Source: Sitta carolinensis (lineage: Eukaryota > Chordata > Aves > Passeriformes > Sittidae). From it: a stretch of 64,000 bases of DNA. The stretch spans positions 5,089,859 through 5,153,858 of the forward strand of contig CM063287.1 of assembly GCA_032173965.1 (NCBI GenBank). The letters are read 5' to 3'. Every line of letters starts with the position of its first letter. The first letter of the stretch is position 1. This document shows, one piece after another, positions 11,778 to 22,739 of the stretch. Both the position numbers and the translations under genes were made by a program. The notes below the pieces were generated by a model that was given only the letters and a program-made list of their open reading frames with translations, was not told the origin of the DNA and ran no database searches.

Positions 11778-12634
11778 GTGCCAGTCCTCTTTCTCATATG
11801 ACCTGCAACGCGCCAGCGAGCCACCGCGCTCTCGGAGTGCTTCTCTTCTGCTTAAAGGAACAGCAGCGAATGGACTCCTCGCAAAGCACTAAGAGCCCAG
11901 AGAGATACGGTGCCACAGAGAAAGGTGCGCGACGAAATGCGTCCTGCATGCTTCTCTCCCGTCCCTCAGCTTTGTGTGGCTGCCTGCAATGTTCTGGGCG
12001 TAGAAGGACTTCATGCAGCCAGAGCTCCTCTCCTGTCACATTTCGCTGAGCGACAGCAGCAACGGAGACACTTTGCCCTCAGCGAAAGAAAAAGGATACG
12101 AGCTTACCTAAAACTGTGCGCATACAGTGCTCAGCCTGCGCTGACAAGCGTGCCTACAAGGTCGTTGAAGAACATCAAAGCTCCTTGCCGCGGCAGGGCT
12201 GCGGTTCTCCCGGCATCTCGAGAAGAATGAAGCGGCACAGCTCCTGTAGGCAGCGTAGCGAACGGGCAAGGCCAGCCACAGCAGCTTCACACTGGCAGGC
12301 AGCTGAGCATGCTCTCGCTGCTCGGAAAAGGAACGTGCAGCAACGTGCTGCCTTTCTCGCCGTCTCGCTCGACACGGAAAGTTTGTCGGCCACATCTCGA
12401 CTAGAGAAGTGCGCCTACACATCACGTTTGCTCCGAGCTTCCCCTCTTCCCACCCACGAATGTGGCGGAAGCACGAGTGCCACTCCTCTTTCTTTTACGA
12501 GCTGCAACGCGCCAGCGAGCCACCGCGCTCCCGCGGCGTGCTTCTTTTCTACTTGAAGGAACAGAGGCGAATGAACACCTCGCAAAGCACTAAGAGCCCA
12601 GAGAGATACGGCGCCCCGGAGAAAGGTGCGGGAC
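11778..12634. repeat. CpG-rich repeat with about 700-bp spacing
   Basis: A block at 11778-11933 (containing CTGCAACGCGCCAGCGAGCC and GCAAAGCACTAAGAGCCCAG) recurs at 12477-12634 with roughly 85-90% identity by eye and an offset of 699-701 bp. The roughly 540 bp between is similarly CpG-rich and not decayed. The second copy stops at GGAC where an LTR begins. The pattern fits one full monomer plus a partial monomer of a tandem satellite, or the two ends of a short element. No protein is recognisable in any frame. Confidence 0.75.
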
Positions 12635-13229
12635 TGTGAAAAACGAGGTTCACTTTCCTGGTGAAGTTTAAAAATGTTTAATAAAGACAATAGGAGAAAT
12701 AATAGAGCAAAGAAATACGGTCGCGACCAGGTGTCTTGGCCCGCTGCCAAAAGCACACCGGTGTCTTGGAACCCCCCCTTTTGAGTCTTTTCCTCATGCA
12801 CGGACTTACGCACATTCACTTTTCCAGGAACTGCATAGTCACTCCTTGGGTTTGGTCTTCATGCATGGACTTATGCATATTCATTTTCCCAGGAACTGCT
12901 CTGTATGGTCACTCCTTGGGTCCGTCAAGAGTAATCCCACTTTTATTCGGTTATCATCTTTTTGATTTGGGCTTTGGTCCTTTCTTTCACAAGCGTGAAT
13001 GCTGACAGTCACTTGGGTCTCTTTTGGAAGTTATCTACTCAGGCAGCTGAAACACACTACACCTAAATTCGAACTACAGCAAAGAAAAACCTTATACATT
13101 TATTCAGGCAGTAAAATTCTACTAGAGAGAGGAAAAAAAAAACCAAAAAACAAACAAAACAAAACATCATGCTTATAACATTAATTCCAACATTTGCGAA
13201 AAGCCAATACTAAAATATGCATTATAGCA
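12635..13229 (-). mobile_element. 3' LTR of gammaretrovirus-like ERV (family A)
   Basis: On the minus strand it starts TGCTATAATGC right after a purine tract (AAGAGGGGGGA) and ends TTTTTCACA, about 595 bp. It is clearly related to the LTRs at 45290-45844 and 17750-18089. U3 carries two adjacent copies of a roughly 69-bp motif (ACCCAAGGAGTGAC...GTTCCTGG...GCATGAAG), the kind of duplicated enhancer seen in gammaretroviral LTRs. The position downstream of env makes this the 3' LTR of a minus-strand provirus. Confidence 0.85.
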
Positions 13230-14655
13230 ATCCCCCCTCTTATACCTTCCTAAATCATTTGACTTGAGCAATAATTCTTTTCTCTTGGTTTTTAATATTT
13301 GCTCATTTATTTCACAAATCAATTTGGCTTCTTTGAAAGGGTCCTTCATAGTATTTTGTTTCTTTAATACCATGATTTTTTTGTGCTGTTCCAGATGTAG
13401 CCAAGTTTGGTTCTATAGGCATTGTTACCACTTGCATGTCTTGGAGTACGCTGGTGATTAGCCACATAAAACAGGGGATCAAGCAAGGGAGAAATATTAG
13501 ACCAGCTGTAGCACATAAGAGGAAGAAACCTAGCTTCTTCATCACTTTCTCTCCAATACGTTATCCTACCAGCTAGTGGTTATCACTGATTCCCAGTTTT
13601 GGACTGGTACATGGGCTGTTTTTCTGATATTATTGGCTATTTCTAGAACGGCATCTTCATGGTCATCAATTTTTAAACAACAATTCAAAGTATTGAATTT
13701 TCTACAAACATCCCCCTCTTTCGCCAGCAAATAGTTTCAAGCCAGTCTATTCTGATATATTGCAACTCTGGCTTGGCATTGCTGATTGACTATTAATTCT
13801 AGAGCCCCAGCCATTTCATTGGTTATGATTTCTACCACAGCTTGAAGTCTTATGATGCAATTTAGCATGTCAATTGGGGTTTGAAATTTCCAACTTCCAT
13901 CTTGTGCCTAGGTAGCTGGCCATTATGTTTTGATGCATGCAGACACCTAATTTGGATGGGTCATAACAGTGACTGTTGGTAAGAAAGGTAGCCCAGTGTC
14001 TTTCCATGTAAAGCTTTTGATAGCATTTGTAACATGGCCTTGTTGGTGTCCCTAAAGGGAAAAGGATAAGTGTCAGAAGAAGGAACAATAGAGGTCCGGC
14101 ATGGCTTAGCCCCCCACCTCCCTTGCCTATGGGGTTTGCTGCCCATAGCAGGTGTACAGAATCTTCTTGGTGGCAGGTACAGTGGCCAACCCGGTCTTGC
14201 CCTCTATTTCCTTGTCACTTCCTTCTCTTCCAGCCAAACCTCTTTTGACACCTTTTAACTGTAGTCTCCCACTGTTCCTCAGGTATTTCCCATTCAACAG
14301 GCACTAGTAATTCCCATCTACAAAGCACGGTTATTATCTTAGTTGTTTGGCTAGAAGATCCAGTTTGTACTCCACACCCCCTACAGTGAGACAGTCCATT
14401 ACATGAACTCCCACAATTTAAACATTTACATTTCACTCCCCTTTTATGTCCTGTATTAGGATGACTTAAACAGGGTATATGATATGGCACTGATGGAAGT
14501 TGTGATTCTCCTCCTTCTTTATGCAAGTCACAGGCTAAAATCAGAACACGAGAATCCCCTGCCCGATACAGTCCTGATCCTCCTGTTTGAAGTGGGAGCT
14601 TTCCTCCCCATGGTGGGTATCGGAGATGTCTCAGAACTTGTCCAGGTGACACTCA
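13230..14655 (-). pseudogene. Gammaretrovirus-like env remnant, broken
   Basis: Env mediates receptor binding and membrane fusion in an intact virus. Here only damaged pieces remain, on the minus strand. The membrane end (13312-13545) has a hydrophobic anchor (GLIFLPCLIPCFMWLI) and short tail. Upstream lies the transmembrane ectodomain with a heptad-like helix region (about 13710-13860) and a cysteine motif C-x7-C-C at 13677-13706. A surface-subunit portion (about 13870-14652) is cysteine-rich. Stops and frame changes separate these blocks, so no functional protein is encoded. The order integrase end, env, polypurine tract, LTR is conserved. Confidence 0.75.
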
Positions 14656-14659
14656 AAAT

Positions 14660-14995
14660 CTTCTGATATAGGCTTGACCTTATTTCCCAGTTAGGTGTGA
14701 TTCTTTGTACATCTTTTGGATTATTTGGATTGTTTCAGTTCATGACCACCTGGTCCCTGCTTAAAAGTCAATTTGGTATCACCTGGTTTAGATGTTACAG
14801 TTTATTCCTCAGGTTTTATTTCATAGGTCCTTTGATTCTGTTGGTGTGGATCCAACTTCATTCCTTGGTCCGGATCTCAGTCTCGGTTGTCAGGAGTACC
14901 TGAAAAGGACCTTCCCATTGCGGAGTTAAAGATTGTTCTTTCTATGTTTTTATTAATACCCATTCCCCTGGATGAATTTTGACTGTAGTCTTTTA
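14660..14995 (-). pseudogene. Gammaretroviral integrase C-terminus remnant
   Basis: Minus-strand translation shows the PGEWVLIKT and TPQWEGPFQVLL signatures of the C-terminal (GPY/F-type) domain of gammaretroviral integrase, followed by a WIHTNRIK-like end. An in-frame TAG (14942-14944) and a further stop interrupt it. The match ends near 15000, so the provirus has lost gag, the rest of pol and its 5' LTR. Confidence 0.8.
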
Positions 14996-15009
14996 AACTG
15001 CATTCTAAA

Positions 15010-16285
15010 GATAAGTTAACCTCGGTAAGGAGTCCTAAGCTCAAGTATCTTGGAGGACTTTCTGAGAAGAGGGGTAGGATGAGAAATGCTCCCCTGACTC
15101 AGCCCTCCTCAGCCTTTCCAGAAACAGCTGGGGCTCCCCCCAGGCTCTGCCGGGGCTTGGACACCAGCACCGTGCAGCCCTCGCAGGCTGTGGGGAAATC
15201 AGCACCCACAGGAGCAGGTGTGCAACACTCAGTCCTCTGAAATTTAAAAGAAATGCACAACAGATGGTGGAGGTGAAGCATCCAAGCAAGGCTTAACTCT
15301 GTAGAAGCAGGAGCTTCCTCGAATGCAAACCCCCTCTACATATTTAAATTTCTACACACATCCAGAAACTAGAGTTGACCAAGTAAACCCCCACTAGCAC
15401 CAAACAGGTGACCTACAGTAGTGCCGTTTTGCTCTCTGACTGATAATTACAGGGGTTCATGCAGACTTTGTAGAGACAGGCATGCTCTTCCCAGAGGCTC
15501 CAGTACATTAACTGTTTTTTGGTTTTGTTTTGGGAATCCAATGTCTCACCACATGTGTAAGGGCAGAAACTCTCCCTTTTATTAACCATGGAAGAGTGAA
15601 TATGCTAAATGCTGGGGCAGCAAAGAGGGGACAGGAAAATCTCTGGCCTTGTAGAATTCTTAGGGCTTTGCTCAGCTGCCCTGGGATCTCCTCCTATCCT
15701 AGTATGGCACAGACTGCCCTGGAGCACAGTCTGATCACACAGTACTGGGGATGATGCAAATGTGAAACACCTCAGACACACGCAGCACAAACACTCTGGA
15801 AAGCACATGAACGATAAACAAAAGCACACAGCTGTAAAAGGCAGTGGATGCACAGCCTGTGTGCTCACAGAATCACATGCTCTTGCCTCAGAGCTTGTAC
15901 TCCAAGTACAAGTTCCACCTGAATTGCAGCCTGTCTGACACACGTCCAAGAGGGCAATGGCAAACCCAATGTACCAAAGAATCAGTAGGACATAGTGCTT
16001 TTCCCTGGAACATAACAAAACCAAAAAACCAAACCCAGTAGCTGTGAAGAGAAACAGTAGAGATTGACCCTGGGCACTGCTGCCCATCACTGCAGCTCCA
16101 CATTGACCTTCCCAGCTCAGAGACTTTGGTAGTTTCTTCTACTTGTTTCAGTCACAAAAGAGTTTCTGAAGATGTTCTCTGATCCAACCAGAAGCATGTT
16201 TTAGGTTGACTAAGTCATAAGTAGTAAAAGTTAAAAAAAAACCAAACCAAAACAAGCAAACAAAAAAAAAAATTCTCTCTGGAGA
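15010..16285. other. Non-coding, no recognisable gene
   Basis: No known domain or element is seen. A minus frame (15605-16090) resembles nothing I know. An A-rich run (16230-16275) sits just before the next ERV fragment. Confidence 0.6.
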
Positions 16286-16286
16286 A

Positions 16287-16910
16287 TTGTTACCAGAACT
16301 GGAGCATGACTGCTTAGAATTGGTGGACTTTCAGACCAAGATCAGGGAGGATCTAGAAGAAGTTCCTTTGCCCTGTGGAAGGAAATTATTTATAGATGGG
16401 TCTTCAAGAGTAGGAGAGGGGAAAAGAGTGTCTGGATATGCCATCATTGAAATTACAGAGAGGGAAAACATGGAAGTTACAGAAAAGGGCAAAGTGCCTT
16501 CTAATTGGCCAGCATAGTGCTGTGAAATGTGTGCCCTAAAGAGGGGTCTTGATTTAATAGAAGGGGACCAAGGGACAATTTCCACCAACTCACAATATGC
16601 TTTTGGAATTGTTCCTACTTTCGGAAAGAGCGGGGATATCTGAACTCAAAAGGGAAAAGCTTGGTACATACAGAACTAATAAGATCAATATTAGAATCTC
16701 TACCTAAACCTACAGAGAAAGCAGTGGTACATGTCAGGGGACGTAGTCTGGTTTTCTAGGCCTGAGGTTTTTGAGTTTCTGAACTCAGTTTCTTCGTGGT
16801 GTTTGGGTTTGAGAAGACTGTTCCCACAGACTTGACAAGGGGAGATCAAAAAGGGGATGCCATCGAAGAAAAAGGGAAGCAATTATCTGACCAAGTAGCT
16901 AAGGCAGCGT
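16287..16910 (+). pseudogene. Gammaretrovirus-like pol RNase H remnant
   Basis: RNase H degrades the RNA strand of the replication hybrid. The frame starting at 16287 shows the LFIDGSSR motif (first catalytic Asp at 16395-16397), GYAIIE, and after a TAG (16515-16517) the second motif TNSQYAFGIV. There the usual catalytic Asp of TDS is Asn (codon 16587-16589). A stop at 16641-16643 and a frame shift follow, then HTELIRSILESL and VVHVRG. About 90 bp of unrelated sequence precedes a GDQKGDAIEEKG piece typical of the RNase H/integrase junction. It is clearly inactive. It is plus-strand, the opposite orientation to the ERV at 12635-15000. Confidence 0.8.
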
Positions 16911-17493
16911 CCGCCATCTCGTGGGTCCCCCGGCCGCCATCTCGTGGGTCCCCGGGCACCATCTCGTGAGCCCTCGGCGCAATCTTGTGGGGCCCCCGGG
17001 CCGCCATTCTGTGGGCCCGGGCCGCCACCTCATGGGTCCCCATGCCGCCATCTTGTGGGTACACTGGGCCACCATCTTTTGGGTACCCCGGGCCGCCATC
17101 TTGTGGGGCCCCGGGCCGGCAGGTCTTGGGTTCCCCGGGTCGCTATCTCGTGGGTTCCCCGGCCACCATCTTCTGGGTCCCCATGGCGCCATCTCCTGCG
17201 GCCCCCGATCCACCATCTTGTGGGGTCCCCGGCCGCCATCTCGTGGGCCTCTGGCCGCCACCTCATGGATCCCCAGGCCACCATCTTCTGGGTTCTGACC
17301 GCCATCTTGTGGGACCCGGCCGCCATCTTGTGTTTATCCCGGCCGCACTTGTGGGTACCCGGACCGCCATCTTGTGGGACCCGGCCACCATCTGTGGTAC
17401 CTAGCGCCATCTTGTGGGTTCCGGCCGCCATCTTGTGAGCACCTCGGCCGCCATCTTGTGGTGTTCCGGCCGCCATCTTGTCGTACCGCGCAT
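16907..17493 (+). repeat. GC-rich array of YY1-like GCCGCCATCTTG units
   Basis: About 27 head-to-tail units of roughly 20-24 bp, each with the pattern GCCGCCATCTTGTGGG followed by a C/G-rich spacer. Eight contain CCGCCATCTTG exactly, and most others differ by one or two bases (CTCG, CACC). The reverse complement, CAAGATGGCGG, is the classical binding motif of the zinc-finger protein YY1. Units near the right end also carry TTCCGG, an ETS-type core. The array lies between an ERV pol remnant and an LTR fragment. Long open frames across it on both strands follow from the repeat and are not supported as genes. Confidence 0.85.
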
Positions 17494-17749
17494 CTTGCGC
17501 GCCCCCCGACTGTGCGTTCTGCGCGCCCGCCACGGCTGCCACGATGCTGTTTATCCCGCGGCACGCCGAGGGCCCCGGCCGGGGCAGCTGCCTCCCACAC
17601 TCTGCAACACAGGTGGAAAAGAGGTGGGACCTCTTAAAGCTCCTCCACCTCCTTTGAGCAGTTCAGCCGTTCTGTTTGGCTTTGCGGCACTGCTGCGAGG
17701 GGAGCGGGTCTCCCCCCATGCCCTGATCGTGGCGATTGGCTGGCAGCCG
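17494..17749. promoter_or_regulatory. CpG-rich segment between array and LTR
   Basis: The segment is dense in CpG (GCGCGCCCCCCGACTGTGCG, TTATCCCGCGGCACGCCGAG) and continues the high-GC stretch of the array up to the LTR start. It has no polypurine tract, so the LTR that follows is not in its normal proviral context. A promoter-like role is an inference from composition only. Confidence 0.4.
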
Positions 17750-18089
17750 TGTTACAAATACATATTTTGGTGTTGGCTTTTCGCAAGTATTAGAATGAAT
17801 GTTATAAGTATGATGGGTTTTCTGCAGTTTTAGTGTGTTTTAACTGCCTGAATAGATGTGTAAGGTTTTTCTTTGCTGTAGTTTGGAATTTAGGTGTAGT
17901 GTGTTTCAGCTGCCTGAGTAGATAACTTCTGAAAGAGGCCCAAGTGACTCTCAGCATTCACCACTTGTGAAAAAGACACCCAAGCCCAAATTAAAAAAAG
18001 ATGATAACCGAATAAAAGTGATTACGCTTGATGGACCCAAGGAGTGACCATGCAGAACAGTTCCTGGAAAAATGAATATGCACCACCAG
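17750..18089 (+). mobile_element. Truncated LTR of ERV family A
   Basis: It starts TGTTACAAATAC and follows the same sequence as the LTR at 45290 (GCCTGAATAGATGTGTAAGG, TTTCAGCTGCCTGAGTAGAT, CAGCATTCACCACTTGTGAA). It ends inside the first enhancer-like repeat at GAATATGCA. The U3 remainder, R and U5 are missing, so no transcription start or polyadenylation site remains. Confidence 0.85.
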
Positions 18090-18094
18090 CTTTT

Positions 18095-20840
18095 GCCAAT
18101 CCACACAAGACTTAGACCATTAGCTTAAAAACACAGCAAGCTGTCAATATTTATGTATTAATGTGTACGAATAAGGCAGTTTCTTACTAAGAGCAGGCTA
18201 GCAAAATCTTACAAAACATTTTAAAGACCACATCTATCTTGCATGCTGCATACCAGAAAACCACTATGTGTAATTATATATAATTAGTTGCATGTTTGTA
18301 AATTCAATACCTTAATAATGTTTAATTAACCACACAGTAATAGGAACAGTTAATAGTTAAATGTTGTCTTGCTAAACTGATGAACACCTGGAACACACAA
18401 TTAGTCTCACCACCAATAAATTAACTAAAATCTGTCATTAGTAATTGTTTTCCTTCCTTCCTAGTAGACCACTACCAGGATTAGTGATAACAAATGGCCA
18501 AATCAGATCTTTAGCAATTGTTAAGACCACAACTACCGGAGCCCTCCTGCTGGCACCTTTTCTGTGACACATTCTTCAGCAGAGATTACTAACTGTTGCA
18601 TAAGTAATTGTTTTGACTTTGTTTCTTATTTCCAAACCAAATTGTTACCTGTGTTTGGGTGCTTTTAGTTTTGTTCAGAGTTTTTTTTTTTTTTTTGTTT
18701 GGTTGGTTTTGTTTGTTTGTTGTTTGGTTTTTTGTTTGTTTGTTTGGGGTTTGTTTGGTTTTTGTCAGATTGTTTGTTTCTTTGTTTGGGGGTTTGGTTG
18801 GTTGGTTTGGGGGGGGGGGGGGGTTTGGTTTGGGGTTTTTTTGGGGGGAGGGAAAACAGAGAGGAGTGCCCTGGTAATGTTTAAGAACTACCAGGTCTAA
18901 TGTACCAAGTTATCTCCAGGTAATGAGCAGGGATCATTCCCTCACTTTGACCCACACAGAGGCCATGGCTGTTGGTTTGTCAGGCACAAATGGAAAGTGC
19001 ACACATGCTGAGGGGACTAACTTCACACGGGCACTCTGAGCCATCTGCTTACCTGTATCAAGGCACACAGATATAACAGTGAGCGGCCTTGGAAAAGTGA
19101 CCAATCAGAAAAAATAACTGGTACATTTTCAGGACATGACAAACCAGCCAACACAAAATACATAGCATTAACTGCAGGGTGTACCTGTAGGTCAAACACT
19201 CCTATTCACTGTCATTATTCCCCATCTTTGACATCTGCTGTGGAACCAGGAGGTAGCCAGCCTAAAAGGATCAAGAGGAAACGAACAACTGCAATGACAG
19301 ACTGCTGAACTTTCATACTATAGCCTTGAAATGACGGGATCAGGCAGCCTTAAAAAAGGACTAGGCATCCTTACAAACAATACTGTTGTAAGGCTTTTTA
19401 AAAATGGTTTGAAACAGATGACACAACTCTGGAGCTGCAGAAGGCTGGGGGAGAGAGCCAAGTGTAACATTGCTGCAGCTGGGCTCCTTGCAGCAACTTC
19501 CAGAGCTAGCTCTCACTGAATATTGACACCAGCACTCATGAACCTGACCGGTCATGAGATACATCATGGAGAAAAGAATGAGTTATTCCTTTCAACCTGG
19601 ATATAATACTTCACTTTGTGTACACAGATTCTAGTTTCCATAGGTGAGCTAGAAATAGAAACTGCAGTCTCTTTCTTTTCCTTCACATGCTGGTATGCAG
19701 GAATGAGAATTCAATCAGGCCTTACATCACTATGGATGGGACAGTAGTGGAAAAAGGTGCAGGCAAGTAGAAAATTAGGCTAGTGAGGTTGTGACAAAGA
19801 CATGAGCTGTTGCAAATGCAGAATCCCTTTGAGTTTAAAAAAACCTACTCACCAGTTTTTCCCAGAGCCTTTCACATAATGTTGGCAGTATTGCTTCCTG
19901 GCAGACAAACATCAGTAGAGGAATTTTCAGCCCAAGTGACTGCAGTTGCTGAAAAAATTACTTGCAGTCAGCCAGTATATTCAGTCTTCCTGTTACTAGC
20001 ATGAAAAGGTTGCTATTCCATGTCTAAGCATGGCTTCTCACACTTTTCCAAGCTGAAAAACCGTAAGTTATCCACTTTCAAGAGTCTTTGGACACTGTAG
20101 GAACCAACTGTGTCAAACAGGACCAGGCAGAGCCATACTGTGCTTCCTTAAAGCTATCAAAGTTGCTGCAGCATGTCTTCTAGTTTATTCATCCCAACAC
20201 CACCTGGTTTCCTAAACCAGGAGACTACTCAGGGCATACCAAGTATAGAAAGGACTGTCATTATTCAATATCAAGAGTTAAAAGGAGCCTGGCATAATTT
20301 GGGATGGTAACACAAGTACACAGGAGTCAGAAACAGCTTGATTCCCAAACCTTCTCTGCTGCTCTTCAGCCGCATTCTTTTTCTCTCACAAACATCTGCA
20401 GCTACTAGTCTTGGTGCAAAGCAAGAGTGCTGCTACAAGACCATCCCAGATTTCCACATAGCTGGCCTGTAGCAGTACATCTGCCCACTATTTTCACAGA
20501 TTTAACTCTAATGCAAGGATTGCATCTCCCAAAACCATTTCCAGGAAATTTTACATCTCCTGTAGCAAGTGATACACCAAAAGATAACCTTTCCAGTGAA
20601 CTGCTGGTAACTCACTGCATGAAAACATTAGATCTCTTGCATGCTGTAATACACAACAGTTATTTGCCCCAAGCAAACTAAAAACTGAATGGCAGAACTA
20701 GCTGGTTACAGATGGTAGTGTGAAAAGTTTCCTCCTTTCTGTACTGCTTAGCTGCAAGAGCCTTAGCCGAGCAAAGGATTATTTGTACTTCGCTCAGATT
20801 TAAAAGGATAAAGGCTAAATATGAATCCATAAAAAGGTCA
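18095..20840. other. Non-coding, simple G/T tract
   Basis: AT-rich non-coding DNA. The only obvious structure is the G/T-rich tract at 18680-18845. No gene or named repeat is seen. Confidence 0.6.
18680..18850. repeat. T-rich to G-rich tract with (G)15
   Basis: A T run is followed by TTTG/TTGG modules and then 15 consecutive Gs at 18809-18823, with several further G runs. Strand asymmetry is almost complete over 170 bp. Valine/phenylalanine/glycine-rich frames across it are artefacts. Confidence 0.9.
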
Positions 20841-20849
20841 TTTCTTTAG

Positions 20850-21544
20850 CCTTCTGATATTGGAGTCTGTGCCGTGTTCTCTGACATAGCGACATCTGGT
20901 GACCGCCAACGTCACTGCAGCCGCGGGAACTGTAACTGTGACAGGTAACTGTACTCCATCCTGAGAAAAGAAGGAGAGAGAGATTTTTCGGTAAAGTCGG
21001 CCTGTGAGCTTTTGCCAGCTCGTTCTCCTTCTGTTAAGGAGATGAAATTTTGGCAAAATGATAATTTCTAGCCTAGACCTGTAAAGAATAAGATCCCAAA
21101 GACACAAGCTCTTAATTAATATGTTAGGTTATTGTTAAATGCTGAATGTTAAAGTTCTAGATTTGACTTTTATTGTTGTTGAATGTTAAGATCCCTTGTG
21201 AAGCTCCAATCCTGCATCTGTTACCCTGTATCCATGTCCCTTGTCACTCTGTATCCATGTCCCTTTTCGTCGGGAAACCACCCCTGCTGCTCCCAGAAGA
21301 ACTTGGACACAAATTATATACAAATGAAGGGCCTATAGTGCAATTAGGACCCTCAAAACAACGAACCAGCATACAACCAGAGAATAAAAACTGTAATTCC
21401 AGCCCGGCAGGATCACAGAAAATCATATACCAGTAACTAACTGGCGGTTCCGTCCTGTCAACATGACTTCGACAGCACACAGTGTAAATGACAGCCCTAG
21501 TCCACGAACCGACGGAACCGACTCTGGCGAGGACGGGAGCCCCA
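20850..21544 (+). mobile_element. Possible ERV leader / 5' flank of second class II ERV
   Basis: The sequence around 20870-20925 (GAGTCTGTGCCGTGTTCTCT then GACATCTGGTGACCGCC) resembles the end of an avian ERV LTR and the start of a leader, and gag-like sequence follows downstream. I cannot define LTR edges or a confident primer binding site. The short frames here are not recognisable proteins. Confidence 0.35.
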
Positions 21545-22690
21545 GCCCAGCCGAGACACAGAGCTGTGCACCCCCTGCTCAGCCCCAGCCCTGCCGAGAC
21601 ACAGAGCTGTGCATCCCCTGCTCAGCCCCAGCCCAGCCGAGACACAGAGCTGTGCACCCCCTGCTCAGCCCCAGCCCTGCCGAGACACAGAGCTGTGCAT
21701 CCCCTGCTCAGCCCCAGCCCAGCCGAGACACAGAGCTGTGCACCCCCTGCTCAGCCCCAGCCCTGCCGAGACACAGAGCTGTGCATCCCCTGCTCAGCCC
21801 CAGCCCAGCCGAGACACAGAGCTGTGCACCCCCTGCTCAGCCCCAGCCCTGCCGAGACACAGAGCTGTGCATCCCCTGCTCAGCACCCTGCCGAGACACA
21901 GAGCTGTGCACCTCCTGCTCAGCCCCAGCCCTGCCGAGACACAGAGCTGTGCACCCCCTGCTCAGCCCCAGCCCTGCCGAGAGACAGAGCTGTGCACCCC
22001 CGCTCAGCCCTGCCGAGACACAGAGCTGTGCACCCCCTGCTCAGCCCTGCCGAGACACAGAGCTGTGCACCCCCTGCTCAGCCCTGCCGAGACACAGAGC
22101 TGTGCACCCCCTGCTCAGCCCTGCCGAGACACAGAGCTGTGCACCCCCTGCTCAGCCCTGCCGAGACACAGAGCTGTGCACCCCCTGCTCAGCCCTGCCG
22201 AGAGACAGAGCTGTGCACCCCCTGCTCAGCCCTGCCGAGAGACAGAGCTGTGCATCCCCTGCTCAGCCCAGCCCGCCGAGAGACAGAGCTGTGCACCCCC
22301 TGCTCAGCCCCAGCCCTGCCGAGACACAGAGCTGTGCACCCCCTGCTCAGCCCAGCCCTGCCGAGACACAGAGCTGTGCACCCCCTGCTCAGCCCTGCCG
22401 AGACACAGAGCTGTGCACCCCCTGCTCAGCCCCAGCCCTGCCGAGAGACAGAGCTGTGCACCCCCTGCTCAGCCCAGCCCTGCCGAGACACAGAGCTGTG
22501 CACCCCTGCTCAGCCCCAGCCCTGCCGAGACACAGAGCTGTGCATCCCCTGCTCAGCCCCAGCCCTGCCGAGACACAGAGCTGTGCACCCCCTGCTCAGC
22601 CCCAGCCCTGCCGAGAGACAGAGCTGTGCACCCCCTGCTCAGCCCCAGCCCTGCCGAGACACAGAGCTGGCACCTCCTCCTCCTCAGTGT
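21545..22690 (+). repeat. 28-unit minisatellite, 43/37-bp units
   Basis: 28 copies of a unit with core GCCGAGACACAGAGCTGTGC and a C-rich end. The first eight are 43 bp and alternate between two versions (CAGCCGAG...GCACC and CTGCCGAG...GCATC), giving an 86-bp higher-order dimer. A central group has 37-bp units and later units mix lengths. All three forward frames stay open for more than 1.1 kb because the unit contains no forward stop and 43 and 37 are not multiples of three. The peptides cycle through the same three phases, so this is not evidence of coding. Confidence 0.9.
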
Positions 22691-22739
22691 GGAGCGGCGG
22701 GGTGCGCGACCCCTCGAGCTCCCCACCTAAGAGCTGACC

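Noticed and set aside
16899..17542. Open frames up to 170 codons on both strands across the GC-rich array
   Set aside because: Repeat-driven, in multiple frames and both strands, with no known protein similarity.
20870..20925. Retroviral primer binding site after an LTR end
   Set aside because: TGGTGACCGCC is suggestive, but I could not match 18 bases to a tRNA end or define the LTR, so it is kept only as a low-confidence leader.
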